Below, piece by piece: positions 1-6,253 of a stretch of DNA of 12,114 bases. Origin of the DNA: Candidatus Saccharimonadota bacterium. Lineage in GTDB: Bacteria > Patescibacteriota > Saccharimonadia > Saccharimonadales > SZUA-47. The stretch's first letter is position 1, and each line of letters starts with the position of its first letter. The position numbers and the translations under genes are program-made. Under the pieces are notes generated by a model that did no database searches, was not told where the DNA came from, and worked only from the letters and a program-made list of their open reading frames with translations. The stretch spans positions 1 through 12,114 of the forward strand of contig JAGONL010000018.1 of assembly GCA_017993025.1 (NCBI GenBank), given 5' to 3'.

Positions 1-89
1 CATCTAACGACAACCAAAAGGCTAAAAAACCAGATTAAAATCCAGCCACCGTACTTTTGCAACCAAAGTTTATAGTCATTTTCATTCAT
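1..89 (-). CDS. N-terminal fragment of an unidentified membrane protein
   Basis: An ATG at 89-87 opens a frame that runs off the window edge with no stop in 29 codons. The peptide begins MNENDYKLWLQKYGG and continues with a hydrophobic stretch (about residues 15-28, W-I-L-I-W-F-F-S-L-L-V-V-V), so it looks like a short polar N-terminus followed by a transmembrane helix or signal anchor. No Shine-Dalgarno is seen. TATACT and TATAAG hexamers lie just upstream (about 96-115), so it may have its own promoter 86 nt after the preceding lamin-tail gene on the same strand. Too little is visible to assign a function. The frame being open and hydrophobic is the only support. Confidence 0.5.
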   Translation of the reverse strand, partial: MNENDYKLWLQKYGGWILIWFFSLLVVVR

Positions 90-175
90 GCTTATACTTA
101 TAACTAGTATACCTTAGTGTTAAGCAAGTTACACTGTTATTTTAAATAATATAAGCAATAATCGAAACGTAACGA

Positions 176-1804
176 CTACCTAATGCTACTTCTCGAAAAG
201 TATATTTTATGACGGATTTCATTTCGCCATTCATAAATCATATATACTCCAGTTATTCCAACCGCCAATGTGATAATTTGCCAGTTTATTTGCCCTTCCA
301 CGTTCTCTACAGCGACGTCCTGAATCTCTGGCAAATCTGACTGACTAGAAACTCCCAAAACAGCCGTTTTTCTGCATCTATTTGTATCTGGATTGCGCTC
401 CTCGCCAGGGTCACACGAAGCTAATGAAGATGAACTTGATACTTTTCGACAGCGGTTTGTGTCGGGGCTACGAAACTCATCTTCATCACATGCACTTAAC
501 TGAGACACCGCTGTCTCAATTGTTCGACAACGATTAGTTTCAGGATTTCTATATTTGCCAATCGGACAAGGTGCCAAAACACTTGTTACACCAGCCACTT
601 CGTCTTGCGCCGGCTCCAGGTATGGCTTGTTAGCAGACCCGCGAGTAATTTGGTTTGTGTAGGCCCAGGTATCTTCAATCAGCGCCCACGTTACGTCGTC
701 ATCAGCATTACTATAGACAGCAGACTCACTAACCACGTTACCAGCCGGGCTATTTAGTCTTAACTTAACGCCAGTAGTGTTTGGCAAGATTATACCTGTG
801 GTGGTATCAGAAAACACAGCATACTGCCCTGGTGCTATGGTGCCGTTAACAAATTCAAACTCCTCCGTGTAGCTTGGTCCAACTTGCAGTTTATATCCAG
901 TCAAATCTATTGTCTCATTGTGTGGATTGTAGATTTCGATATATTCCTGTCCGGTGTCTGTACTTACAGCGTTTGGCAAAATTTCTGTTATGAATAATAC
1001 TCTGTTTTCTAGTGGTATTAACTGACAATCTCCAAGTAAATCAATATAGTACTGCGTACCGAGTTCTATCTGTAGTTCGTCTAAGTTTGGACAAACGTCA
1101 AAATAACAGTCATCGTTATCGTCAGTTAAATATCCATTTGGAATTACTAGTTGTAGGCCGTCGATATTTGGACATATATCAATCTGTATTTCTACCTCAA
1201 AAAGCCCACTAATTATTGGTGAATGAGCTGGTTTTGAACTGAAGTCATTTAGATTATTATCAGTGTCTAGAACAAGGGCGTTCAAACTTCTGCTCAGAAC
1301 ACTACCCGTAGCGTGTGCAGGCACAGTAGTAGTTTCTGGACTTATGGCACTGCCCCAACCTACTTTGTCTACCTCGGCGTTGTTATTATCCATTATTCTC
1401 AGGTGGCCAGCAGTCGCTGCCATTCCTGCACTAAATAAAAAGTCGGGTGTAAACCCAGCATTTACAGCTACAAATTCTGCACTAGCAAAGCTAACAATTC
1501 CTCCGCTACTCAACCAAATTTCAGTTAATGCATCTGGGGGTGTGATACATTTACTAAATCCTGACGAGTCAGTTGAGGAGCTATACTTAATACACCAATC
1601 TGTAATATTTACGTCTTGCGGTCCATTGTTGTAAAGCAGGACTAATTCCTGCGAAGCAGTTCCAGAAACCGCACCAGCAGTCTGAGTCTGATAGATTACA
1701 AGATTTTCAGAAATTGCGCTGGCGTTTTTTACGCTCGTAAATATGCTTTGTCCAAAAACGCAGAGTATAAAGAATAAAACAGGAACGACTCGTTGAATCT
1801 TCAC
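176..1804 (-). CDS. Secreted lamin-tail-domain protein with Cys-rich repeats and C-terminal membrane anchor
   Basis: Predicted exported surface protein of 542 aa; function unknown. Seen in sequence: a signal peptide (residues 1-30, positive MKIQR, hydrophobic core, cleavage site NASA); a first lamin-tail-like beta domain (about 33-175); two tandem Cys units of equal span (C211-C233 and C238-C260), both starting CPN-[IL]-D-x-LQ; a second, clearer lamin-tail domain (about 268-392, with ITEILPN, GQEYIEIYNPHNETIDLTGY and PGQYAVFSD); three C-x12-C repeats (C413-C426, C439-C452, C464-C477) on the pattern RNP-[ED]-TNRCR; a hydrophobic helix (508-524) and a basic tail, suggesting anchoring with the bulk outside. 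The start is GTG, chosen because it gives the signal peptide and has GAGGG 7 nt upstream (1812-1816). It follows comEC on the same strand but has its own promoter. Lamin-tail domains are known in bacterial secreted nucleases and surface proteins, so a role in DNA capture is possible but only inferred. Confidence 0.85.
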   Translation of the reverse strand: MKIQRVVPVLFFILCVFGQSIFTSVKNASAISENLVIYQTQTAGAVSGTASQELVLLYNNGPQDVNITDWCIKYSSSTDSSGFSKCITPPDALTEIWLSSGGIVSFASAEFVAVNAGFTPDFLFSAGMAATAGHLRIMDNNNAEVDKVGWGSAISPETTTVPAHATGSVLSRSLNALVLDTDNNLNDFSSKPAHSPIISGLFEVEIQIDICPNIDGLQLVIPNGYLTDDNDDCYFDVCPNLDELQIELGTQYYIDLLGDCQLIPLENRVLFITEILPNAVSTDTGQEYIEIYNPHNETIDLTGYKLQVGPSYTEEFEFVNGTIAPGQYAVFSDTTTGIILPNTTGVKLRLNSPAGNVVSESAVYSNADDDVTWALIEDTWAYTNQITRGSANKPYLEPAQDEVAGVTSVLAPCPIGKYRNPETNRCRTIETAVSQLSACDEDEFRSPDTNRCRKVSSSSSLASCDPGEERNPDTNRCRKTAVLGVSSQSDLPEIQDVAVENVEGQINWQIITLAVGITGVYMIYEWRNEIRHKIYFSRSSIR

Positions 1805-1828
1805 AAGTTAACCCTCATATTAATTCTT

Positions 1829-1856
1829 ATACTACGCTTAAGCTAACTAATGTCAA
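1829..1856 (-). promoter_or_regulatory. Sigma-70-type promoter of the lamin-tail gene
   Basis: On the minus strand, a perfect TTGACA (1856-1851) and TAGTAT (1834-1829) are separated by 16 nt. The start codon follows 24 nt after the -10 box, leaving room for a normal leader with the GAGGG ribosome site. This is the best-matching promoter in the window and shows that the gene need not depend on comEC transcription. Confidence 0.6.
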
Positions 1857-1864
1857 CAATGATT

Positions 1865-1893
1865 AGGGCATAGGCTTTAGGGTAGAGGGTATA
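1865..1893 (-). repeat. Intergenic repeat, copy 1 (CCCTAAAG-type)
   Basis: This 29-nt stretch matches 5082-5110 at 26 of 29 positions in the same orientation. Read on the minus strand it is a loose series of about 7-nt units beginning CCCT or CCT (ACCCTCT, ACCCTAAA, GCCTATG, CCCTAATC). Both copies sit just after the stop of a minus-strand gene and before the promoter of the next. Function unknown. Confidence 0.55.
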
Positions 1894-1928
1894 AAAACAA
1901 TAATTATCAAGTATCTGTTTTTTGGTCA

Positions 1929-3368
1929 CTATTCAACTATGTTGTAGTTGCGGAATACATAGTTAGTCCGGCGCCATAGATATATCATTGTGCAAAAAAT
2001 TAATAAATACGAAACAACTACCGAAGTGCTCGTGAACTTTATCTCAGAAGTTGCTTGTGGTAGAACTGCTAGTTTGTCTACGACAGTTGTCATATATCGT
2101 AGTAAGATTTCAGCCGGCCAGCCAATTATTCCCGCCAGTGATGGAAGGGCTAAACCACCAGCTCCTGCTACAAAAACTAGCGCCATAGCTAGAGGTATTA
2201 GTGGCAAAATTAAAACGTTTGCAAGTAGTGATAGCGAAGAATATTGGCCAAACGCCACCGCAATTATTGGAAGCGTGAGTAACTGTGCAGACATAGTTTC
2301 AATAAATACCTGCCTGATGTTTCCAGGTTTTCTGTCTCCCCAGAAAAAGGCGTGAATAAGTGGAGCAAGCATGATAACTCCAACAAAAGACATGAATGAT
2401 AGTAGCCAACCAATATCTCCCCAAGCGTATGCAGGGTTTATTGCCACAGTAACAGCAGCCGAAAAGGGCAGTAGAACAAGCGGGTGAAACTTTCGCCCAA
2501 AATACCAGGCAAGCAAGCTTAGTCCCGCAATTAGGGAGGCTCTGGTCATCGACGGGCTAAAGCCCGTGATGTTAGCAAAAGCAAAAATCAAAAAACCTGA
2601 TGCGCTTAGAGCCGTGAACCTAGATATGCGTGCAAAAAACCGCCTGGCAAATCGAATTAAAATTGTTAGATTATAGCCACTGGCGACCACTATGTGAGTC
2701 AGCCCTAAAAGACGTAAATCTTGTTCTAGTTTTTCTGGTAACGCTGATTTTTCTCCAAGTAGAAATCCTGCCCCCAGCGACGCCTCTGGCTCATCGATTG
2801 CTGTCCTTATTCCACCCGCAAACCAATCCCTGGTGTCCAATCCCACATCGGCAAAATCTTTTCTTTCAACTGCCAGTACCTCTGCTCTAAAAATCGCAGA
2901 AGGAATTGTGCCAAATCCTTTTGATAACAGGCCTTCTACAGTCACGATGTCTGAGCGTCTAATTTTCAAATTATCTCTGATGACGACCCAAACTTCACCG
3001 CCCATCTTCTCTTGCTCAAATCTAACATCTGTAAGTCTAAGCCGTAAATCTCCATCAGTGTCATACGATGGGTCTTCTAGAACTCTACCCGTTATAACGA
3101 CTTCCTTCCCATAAAATTGTTCAAATCCTGATTGTGAGATTATCTGGTTTCCACCTCTCCATAAGCCAAAAAATAGCCCGGCAATTAGAAACGCCAATAT
3201 TCCAATTTTGTCTTTTCTGAGCGTCCCAACTACTCCTAGACAAACGCCAATAACAACCCATTCAAAACCGATAAACCTTGAAGTGTACAGCGAGATAAAT
3301 GTGCCCACAAGCAGACCAACACTTGCCCAAGATATTAACCAAGAAATGTGATATTTTTTATTTTTCAT
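1929..3368 (-). CDS. comEC: ComEC/Rec2-family DNA-uptake channel, lacking the metallo-beta-lactamase domain
   Basis: Membrane channel thought to carry single-stranded DNA into the cytoplasm; 479 aa. Layout: three N-terminal hydrophobic segments (about 8-28, 33-50, 56-70); a soluble DUF4131-type beta domain (about 82-170); then the competence core with GFLLGEKSALP (201-211), LGLTHIVVASGYNLT (221-235), TRASLIAG (275-282), DIGWLLSFMSFVG (318-330) and the segment LLTLPIIAVAFGQYSSLSLL (363-382), followed by more membrane segments to residue 465. Full-length ComEC proteins usually continue for another 250-300 residues as a metallo-beta-lactamase domain; here the gene ends at a genuine TAG with no sign of decay. 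The ATG overlaps the end of the nuclease gene by 11 nt, with only a weak AGGTAG upstream, so it is probably translationally coupled. Family assignment is firm; the substrate is inferred from the family. Confidence 0.92.
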   Translation of the reverse strand: MKNKKYHISWLISWASVGLLVGTFISLYTSRFIGFEWVVIGVCLGVVGTLRKDKIGILAFLIAGLFFGLWRGGNQIISQSGFEQFYGKEVVITGRVLEDPSYDTDGDLRLRLTDVRFEQEKMGGEVWVVIRDNLKIRRSDIVTVEGLLSKGFGTIPSAIFRAEVLAVERKDFADVGLDTRDWFAGGIRTAIDEPEASLGAGFLLGEKSALPEKLEQDLRLLGLTHIVVASGYNLTILIRFARRFFARISRFTALSASGFLIFAFANITGFSPSMTRASLIAGLSLLAWYFGRKFHPLVLLPFSAAVTVAINPAYAWGDIGWLLSFMSFVGVIMLAPLIHAFFWGDRKPGNIRQVFIETMSAQLLTLPIIAVAFGQYSSLSLLANVLILPLIPLAMALVFVAGAGGLALPSLAGIIGWPAEILLRYMTTVVDKLAVLPQATSEIKFTSTSVVVSYLLIFCTMIYLWRRTNYVFRNYNIVE

Positions 3369-4089
3369 AGGGCACTACCTGTTCTCTACAACCATTTAGA
3401 ACTCTTTTCATTGCGGATTTTTCAGCCTCAGTTACCCATAAATTATATTTTGACTTCACCGCAATTTGGCGGGCAACATACTGGCACCGAAAAGCTTTGT
3501 TAGGTGGCAACCAACTTGCGGAATCGCTGTCGCCTTTTTCTTGATTTACAGGACCATCTACAGCCAGAAGGTTGAGTGGGTCGTTAGCAAACTTGACTCG
3601 AGTTTCATAACTTAAACCTTGAGCACCCTTTTGCCAAGAATCGCTGAGCGCAACGACATGATCTATCTGTACATCCGCGCTTGTAGAAGAGCCACGTACA
3701 AAATTTATAGTCTTGCCTGTGTATGGGTCTTGGAGCTCTCCTGACAAAACTACGCAATTATCCTCAGCAATTTTTGGTGCTGTAATTGCGCGTTTTAACA
3801 TAATGTTTCTAAGGTCACAGTCGCCAATATTTGCCCATCCATCACCATATTCAGCTCTTTTATAGCCTGTTTTTGGTGCCCTACCTTTAACCTCTAGGCG
3901 CTCTAAAACGTCGCTTGCAAGCTCACCACTGCCGTCAACATCTGACAAGACATCAGTTGGGTTAGGCACCACCTGTGGAGTATCGCTCAAAAAAGCGGGG
4001 TTTATACCCACTAGCAGTAGCGCCATTAACAGAAGACTCATTAGTAATGATCTTCGTTTTTTCAAAACCCTATTTGAAGAACTTCTCAC
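3358..4089 (-). CDS. Exported HNH nuclease of the DUF1524 family
   Basis: Predicted extracellular or membrane-tethered DNase, 243 aa. Residues 1-13 are basic and 14-29 hydrophobic (SLLMSLLLMALLLVGIN), a signal peptide or uncleaved anchor. The catalytic region shows IDHVVALSD (142-150, D143-H144), FANDPLNLLAVDGPVNQEKG (167-186) and WLPPNKAFRCQYVARQIAVK (193-212), the His and Asn pattern of the GmrSD C-terminal/DUF1524 HNH fold. Four cysteines (91, 112, 202, 234) could form two disulfides, fitting export. The stretch GDCDLRN, DPYTGKTINF, VQIDHVVALSD closely resembles secreted HNH proteins I know from Actinobacteria. The GTG start gives the basic N-terminus; there is no Shine-Dalgarno, but TACACT lies 10 nt upstream. 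The 3' end overlaps comEC by 11 nt, so it probably prepares DNA for uptake. Substrate (DNA or RNA) is not shown by sequence. Confidence 0.88.
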   Translation of the reverse strand: MRSSSNRVLKKRRSLLMSLLLMALLLVGINPAFLSDTPQVVPNPTDVLSDVDGSGELASDVLERLEVKGRAPKTGYKRAEYGDGWANIGDCDLRNIMLKRAITAPKIAEDNCVVLSGELQDPYTGKTINFVRGSSTSADVQIDHVVALSDSWQKGAQGLSYETRVKFANDPLNLLAVDGPVNQEKGDSDSASWLPPNKAFRCQYVARQIAVKSKYNLWVTEAEKSAMKRVLNGCREQVVPYEK

Positions 4090-4099
4090 TATGCAAAAT

Positions 4100-4105
4100 A
4101 GTGTA
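4100..4105 (-). promoter_or_regulatory. Possible -10 box for the nuclease-comEC pair
   Basis: TACACT on the minus strand lies 10 nt before the GTG start of the nuclease, in the 36-nt gap after the LexA-like gene. No good -35 hexamer is seen at normal spacing, and there is no ribosome site before the GTG. If used, transcription would start about 3 nt before the codon, giving a nearly leaderless message. Weak on its own. Confidence 0.28.
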
Positions 4106-4125
4106 GCTGATAGTTAACATGTTTA

Positions 4126-4572
4126 CTACAAATTCTGAGAAAGTCTGGTGGCGTATGCTCTTGCTGGTTCAACATGACCTAAAATTTTTAGCGCTCCTAC
4201 TAATACGTAGATCTCGTTTAATATTTCTTCGGATGCTTCTTGTTCTAAACTTTTAAACCTAGCTTCAATTTCCCTTATTAATTCATGCTTATGATTTGAG
4301 CTGGCGGATTCAGATTCCGCAATCCCGCCAACAACTTCTAAAGAGCGAGCGGATTTATCTCGCTTTACAATGTGCCCGCGTTTGATTAGATTACTTACGT
4401 GCAGTGCAACAGTGGCAACTGAAGTGTAGTTACAGCCTGCCATAATCTCTCTGTAACTAGGGCTATAGCCGTGTTCAGATATAAAATGGCGTATAAAATC
4501 TAGTGTTTCGTGTTGTTTTTTTGTTGGTCTTGTCTTCTTGCCCGGTTTTGATGTTTTGGATTCATCACTCAT
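4126..4572 (-). CDS. LexA-type winged-helix DNA-binding protein without the S24 peptidase domain
   Basis: Predicted transcriptional regulator, 148 aa. Residues 16-82 match the LexA N-terminal DNA-binding domain: TKKQHETLDFIRHFISEHGY, then SPSYREI, SVATVALHVSNLIKRGHI (recognition helix and wing) and SARSLEV. LexA proteins normally run to about 200 aa, with a C-terminal serine protease carrying the Ala-Gly cleavage site and the Ser-Lys dyad; none of that is here. Instead, residues 95-146 are charged and helical (ELIREIEARFKSLEQEASEE), possibly an oligomerisation or ligand domain. RecA-stimulated self-cleavage is therefore not expected, and an SOS role is doubtful. The ATG sits in an ATGA overlap with gtrA, with GAGGAG (4579-4584) 6 nt upstream inside gtrA, so it is translated from the gtrA message. 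Targets unknown. Confidence 0.8.
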   Translation of the reverse strand: MSDESKTSKPGKKTRPTKKQHETLDFIRHFISEHGYSPSYREIMAGCNYTSVATVALHVSNLIKRGHIVKRDKSARSLEVVGGIAESESASSNHKHELIREIEARFKSLEQEASEEILNEIYVLVGALKILGHVEPARAYATRLSQNL

Positions 4573-5024
4573 TTAACACTCCTCTTCTTTGTAACAAATT
4601 TTTTAGCTCTTTTTGGTTGTGGTTGATGCTTAAACACCCACTTTTTATACCAATAATAATTCCAAACAGTAAAGAATCCGCTGGCTATAAACTGGCCGAT
4701 TTCGGGGCCAATATTGACGTATTCGCGAAGTGCTAGAAGGATTGCGTAATTAAGTAGAAATGCATTAAGCGCAGTATAGACTACATATCTTATAGCTGTC
4801 TCTTGCAAGTTATCGTTTTTCTTTGTTTTAAAAACCCATACTCGATTAAGGATAAAATTAAGGCTTATACCGACAGCGTTTCCGATTAAGTTTGCCCAAA
4901 AAAGCCCAATATGATTATCTAGAAAAACAATAAGTATATAACCGCTCCAAAACCAAACACCACCAGAAATCATGTATTCGGTAAACTGGACTATTAGTTT
5001 TCGATGTTTTTTAATTTTAACCAT
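4569..5024 (-). CDS. gtrA: GtrA-family four-helix membrane protein
   Basis: Small membrane protein of 151 aa, family PF04138, generally thought to move or help flip polyprenyl-linked sugars for cell-surface glycosylation. Four hydrophobic segments are visible (about 17-37, 40-60, 78-99, 108-130), with the typical NRVWVFK after helix 2 and KKWVFK after helix 4, and a very basic C-terminus. I start it at the ATG at 5024, which gives the usual short basic N-terminus. An upstream TTG at 5054 would add 10 residues, but it has no ribosome site and lies within the promoter. The ATG also lacks a Shine-Dalgarno; TATTAT lies 8 nt upstream, so translation may be leaderless. It follows the sugar transferase pair, matching a glycan role, and overlaps the LexA-like gene by 4 nt. 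Confidence 0.83.
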   Translation of the reverse strand: MVKIKKHRKLIVQFTEYMISGGVWFWSGYILIVFLDNHIGLFWANLIGNAVGISLNFILNRVWVFKTKKNDNLQETAIRYVVYTALNAFLLNYAILLALREYVNIGPEIGQFIASGFFTVWNYYWYKKWVFKHQPQPKRAKKFVTKKRSVK

Positions 5025-5032
5025 ATGCAGTA

Positions 5033-5061
5033 ATAATAAATCTATTATGAACAAAACACAA
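5033..5061 (-). promoter_or_regulatory. Possible promoter of gtrA, near-leaderless
   Basis: On the minus strand, TTGTGT (5061-5056) and TATTAT (5038-5033) are spaced 17 nt apart. Transcription starting 6-8 nt after the -10 box would begin at or next to the ATG at 5024. The -35 box matches the consensus in only three positions, so this is moderate evidence. Confidence 0.4.
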
Positions 5062-5080
5062 ACAGAAGTCCCTTTGGGAC
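5050..5080 (-). terminator. Weak intrinsic-terminator-like hairpin after the glycosyltransferase gene
   Basis: GTCCC and GGGAC flank a 3-nt loop (5080-5068, minus strand) and are followed by a T-rich but interrupted tail (TTCTGTTTGTGTTTT). It lies 51 nt after the glycosyltransferase stop and before the gtrA start. The stem is only 5 bp, so termination is probably partial. Confidence 0.35.
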
Positions 5081-5081
5081 A

Positions 5082-5110
5082 AGGGGATAGGCTTTAGGAT
5101 AGAGGGTGTA
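5082..5110 (-). repeat. Intergenic repeat, copy 2 (CCCTAAAG-type)
   Basis: Same-orientation match to 1865-1893, with differences at 5086, 5099 and 5108 only. It lies 21 nt after the glycosyltransferase stop, directly next to the small hairpin at 5068-5080. No other copy was found in the window by eye. Confidence 0.55.
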
Positions 5111-5131
5111 GCAGTGAAATATTTTATATTT

Positions 5132-6253
5132 CTATTTCAAAGTATCAGCTACGGCTTTTTGAATATTTGATTTGAAAATATCTACTGAGTATTTACCCGC
5201 GTTCTCAAGTATTGTATGACGGTTATACAATTTGTAGTTAAATCCTTTGATTTTCTGCACCAAGCAATCTACTGTTTGTTCGTCAAAAAACTCACCTGTC
5301 ACTCCCTCTATCACCGTATCAAGCGCACCACCGGCACGGAATGCAATAACTGGTATGCCACACGCTTGTGCCTCTAGCGCAACTATCCCAAAGTCTTCCT
5401 CGTTGGGGAATATGAATGCTTCGGCCTTAGAGATATAGTTCACCATCTCATTATCAGACACTGATGATTTAAATGTTATGGTTGGCCCCGCCATAGCCTG
5501 CAACCTTGCATGTTCAGGCCCATTACCAATAACCGTTAAAGGCACCTTTGCTTCATTGCAGGCCAAAATAGCCAAATCTAGACGTTTGTGTGTCACCTGG
5601 CGACCAAACGTAACAAACCCGGACCTTATGGCTCGTCCGTCGTTAGCAAAACGCTCTAAGTCTGTTGGTGGATAAATAATTTCGGTGTCACGACCATAGT
5701 ATTTTTTAATTCTGGCTTGTACGGCCGTTGAAATTGCGTACATTTTATCTGGGCGTTTACTAGCTTTTAAATCCCACCGTTTAGCCGATGGCATCAGTAT
5801 TTTTAAGCCTAGCTTCCAGAAAAAATTAAGCCCATCAGTACCAGACCCCTTTAAATAATTATCTGGCTTAATCCAATAATAAAGAGTAGGGGTGTAACAA
5901 ATATTTATGTGCCTTCCTGGCCTGCCCCTAACAGCTTTTGCTTCAGCACCTCCTGCGCTAATGACGACATCGTACTTGTCTAGCTTTAAATGTCCAAAAT
6001 ACCACTGGCGTGGAATTGTAAGAAGTTGGTGACGTCGAAGGCTTTTTGGTAACTTTTGAAACCATGCAGTTCTAACATCAGCATTTTTGAATAAGGGCAT
6101 AGCTTGTTTCTCAAAAGTAGACGTATATATTGGCGCTTTTGGATACATGCGGTGAAGTTCTAAGACAACGCGCTCCGCACCAGCCATATTCGTAAGCCAA
6201 TCACAAACAATAGCTACTTTAGGCTCAGTTATTTTATTTTTATCAAAAAACAT
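5132..6253 (-). CDS. GT4-family glycosyltransferase (GT-B fold, WbaZ-like)
   Basis: Cytoplasmic enzyme of 373 aa that should add a sugar from a nucleotide-sugar donor to a lipid-linked glycan. N-terminal acceptor domain: VAIVCDWLTNMAGAERVVLE (13-32), YDVVISAGGAEAKAV (94-108) and ICYTPTLYYW (118-127). C-terminal donor domain: FVTFGRQVTHKRLDLAI (213-229, with R218 and K224 as likely phosphate contacts), VIGNGPE (241-247) and the family 4 signature E286-DFGIVAL-E294 followed by AQACGIPVIAF. The opening and the ICYTP segment resemble WbaZ-type mannosyltransferases, but the donor sugar cannot be read from sequence. The ATG directly follows the TAG of the sugar-1-phosphate transferase gene with zero spacing; TAGGAG lies 8 nt upstream inside that gene, so the two are co-translated. 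Confidence 0.9.
   Translation of the reverse strand: MFFDKNKITEPKVAIVCDWLTNMAGAERVVLELHRMYPKAPIYTSTFEKQAMPLFKNADVRTAWFQKLPKSLRRHQLLTIPRQWYFGHLKLDKYDVVISAGGAEAKAVRGRPGRHINICYTPTLYYWIKPDNYLKGSGTDGLNFFWKLGLKILMPSAKRWDLKASKRPDKMYAISTAVQARIKKYYGRDTEIIYPPTDLERFANDGRAIRSGFVTFGRQVTHKRLDLAILACNEAKVPLTVIGNGPEHARLQAMAGPTITFKSSVSDNEMVNYISKAEAFIFPNEEDFGIVALEAQACGIPVIAFRAGGALDTVIEGVTGEFFDEQTVDCLVQKIKGFNYKLYNRHTILENAGKYSVDIFKSNIQKAVADTLK

Noticed and set aside
1263..1634. 123-codon plus-strand frame opposite the lamin-tail gene
   Set aside because: Fully antisense to a gene with clear domains; its hydrophobic composition is explained as the shadow of that coding sequence.
5025..5054. TTG start at 5054 for gtrA
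   Set aside because: It would add MFIIDLLLLH, unusual for the family, has no ribosome site and overlaps the likely promoter; the ATG at 5024 gives the normal basic N-terminus.
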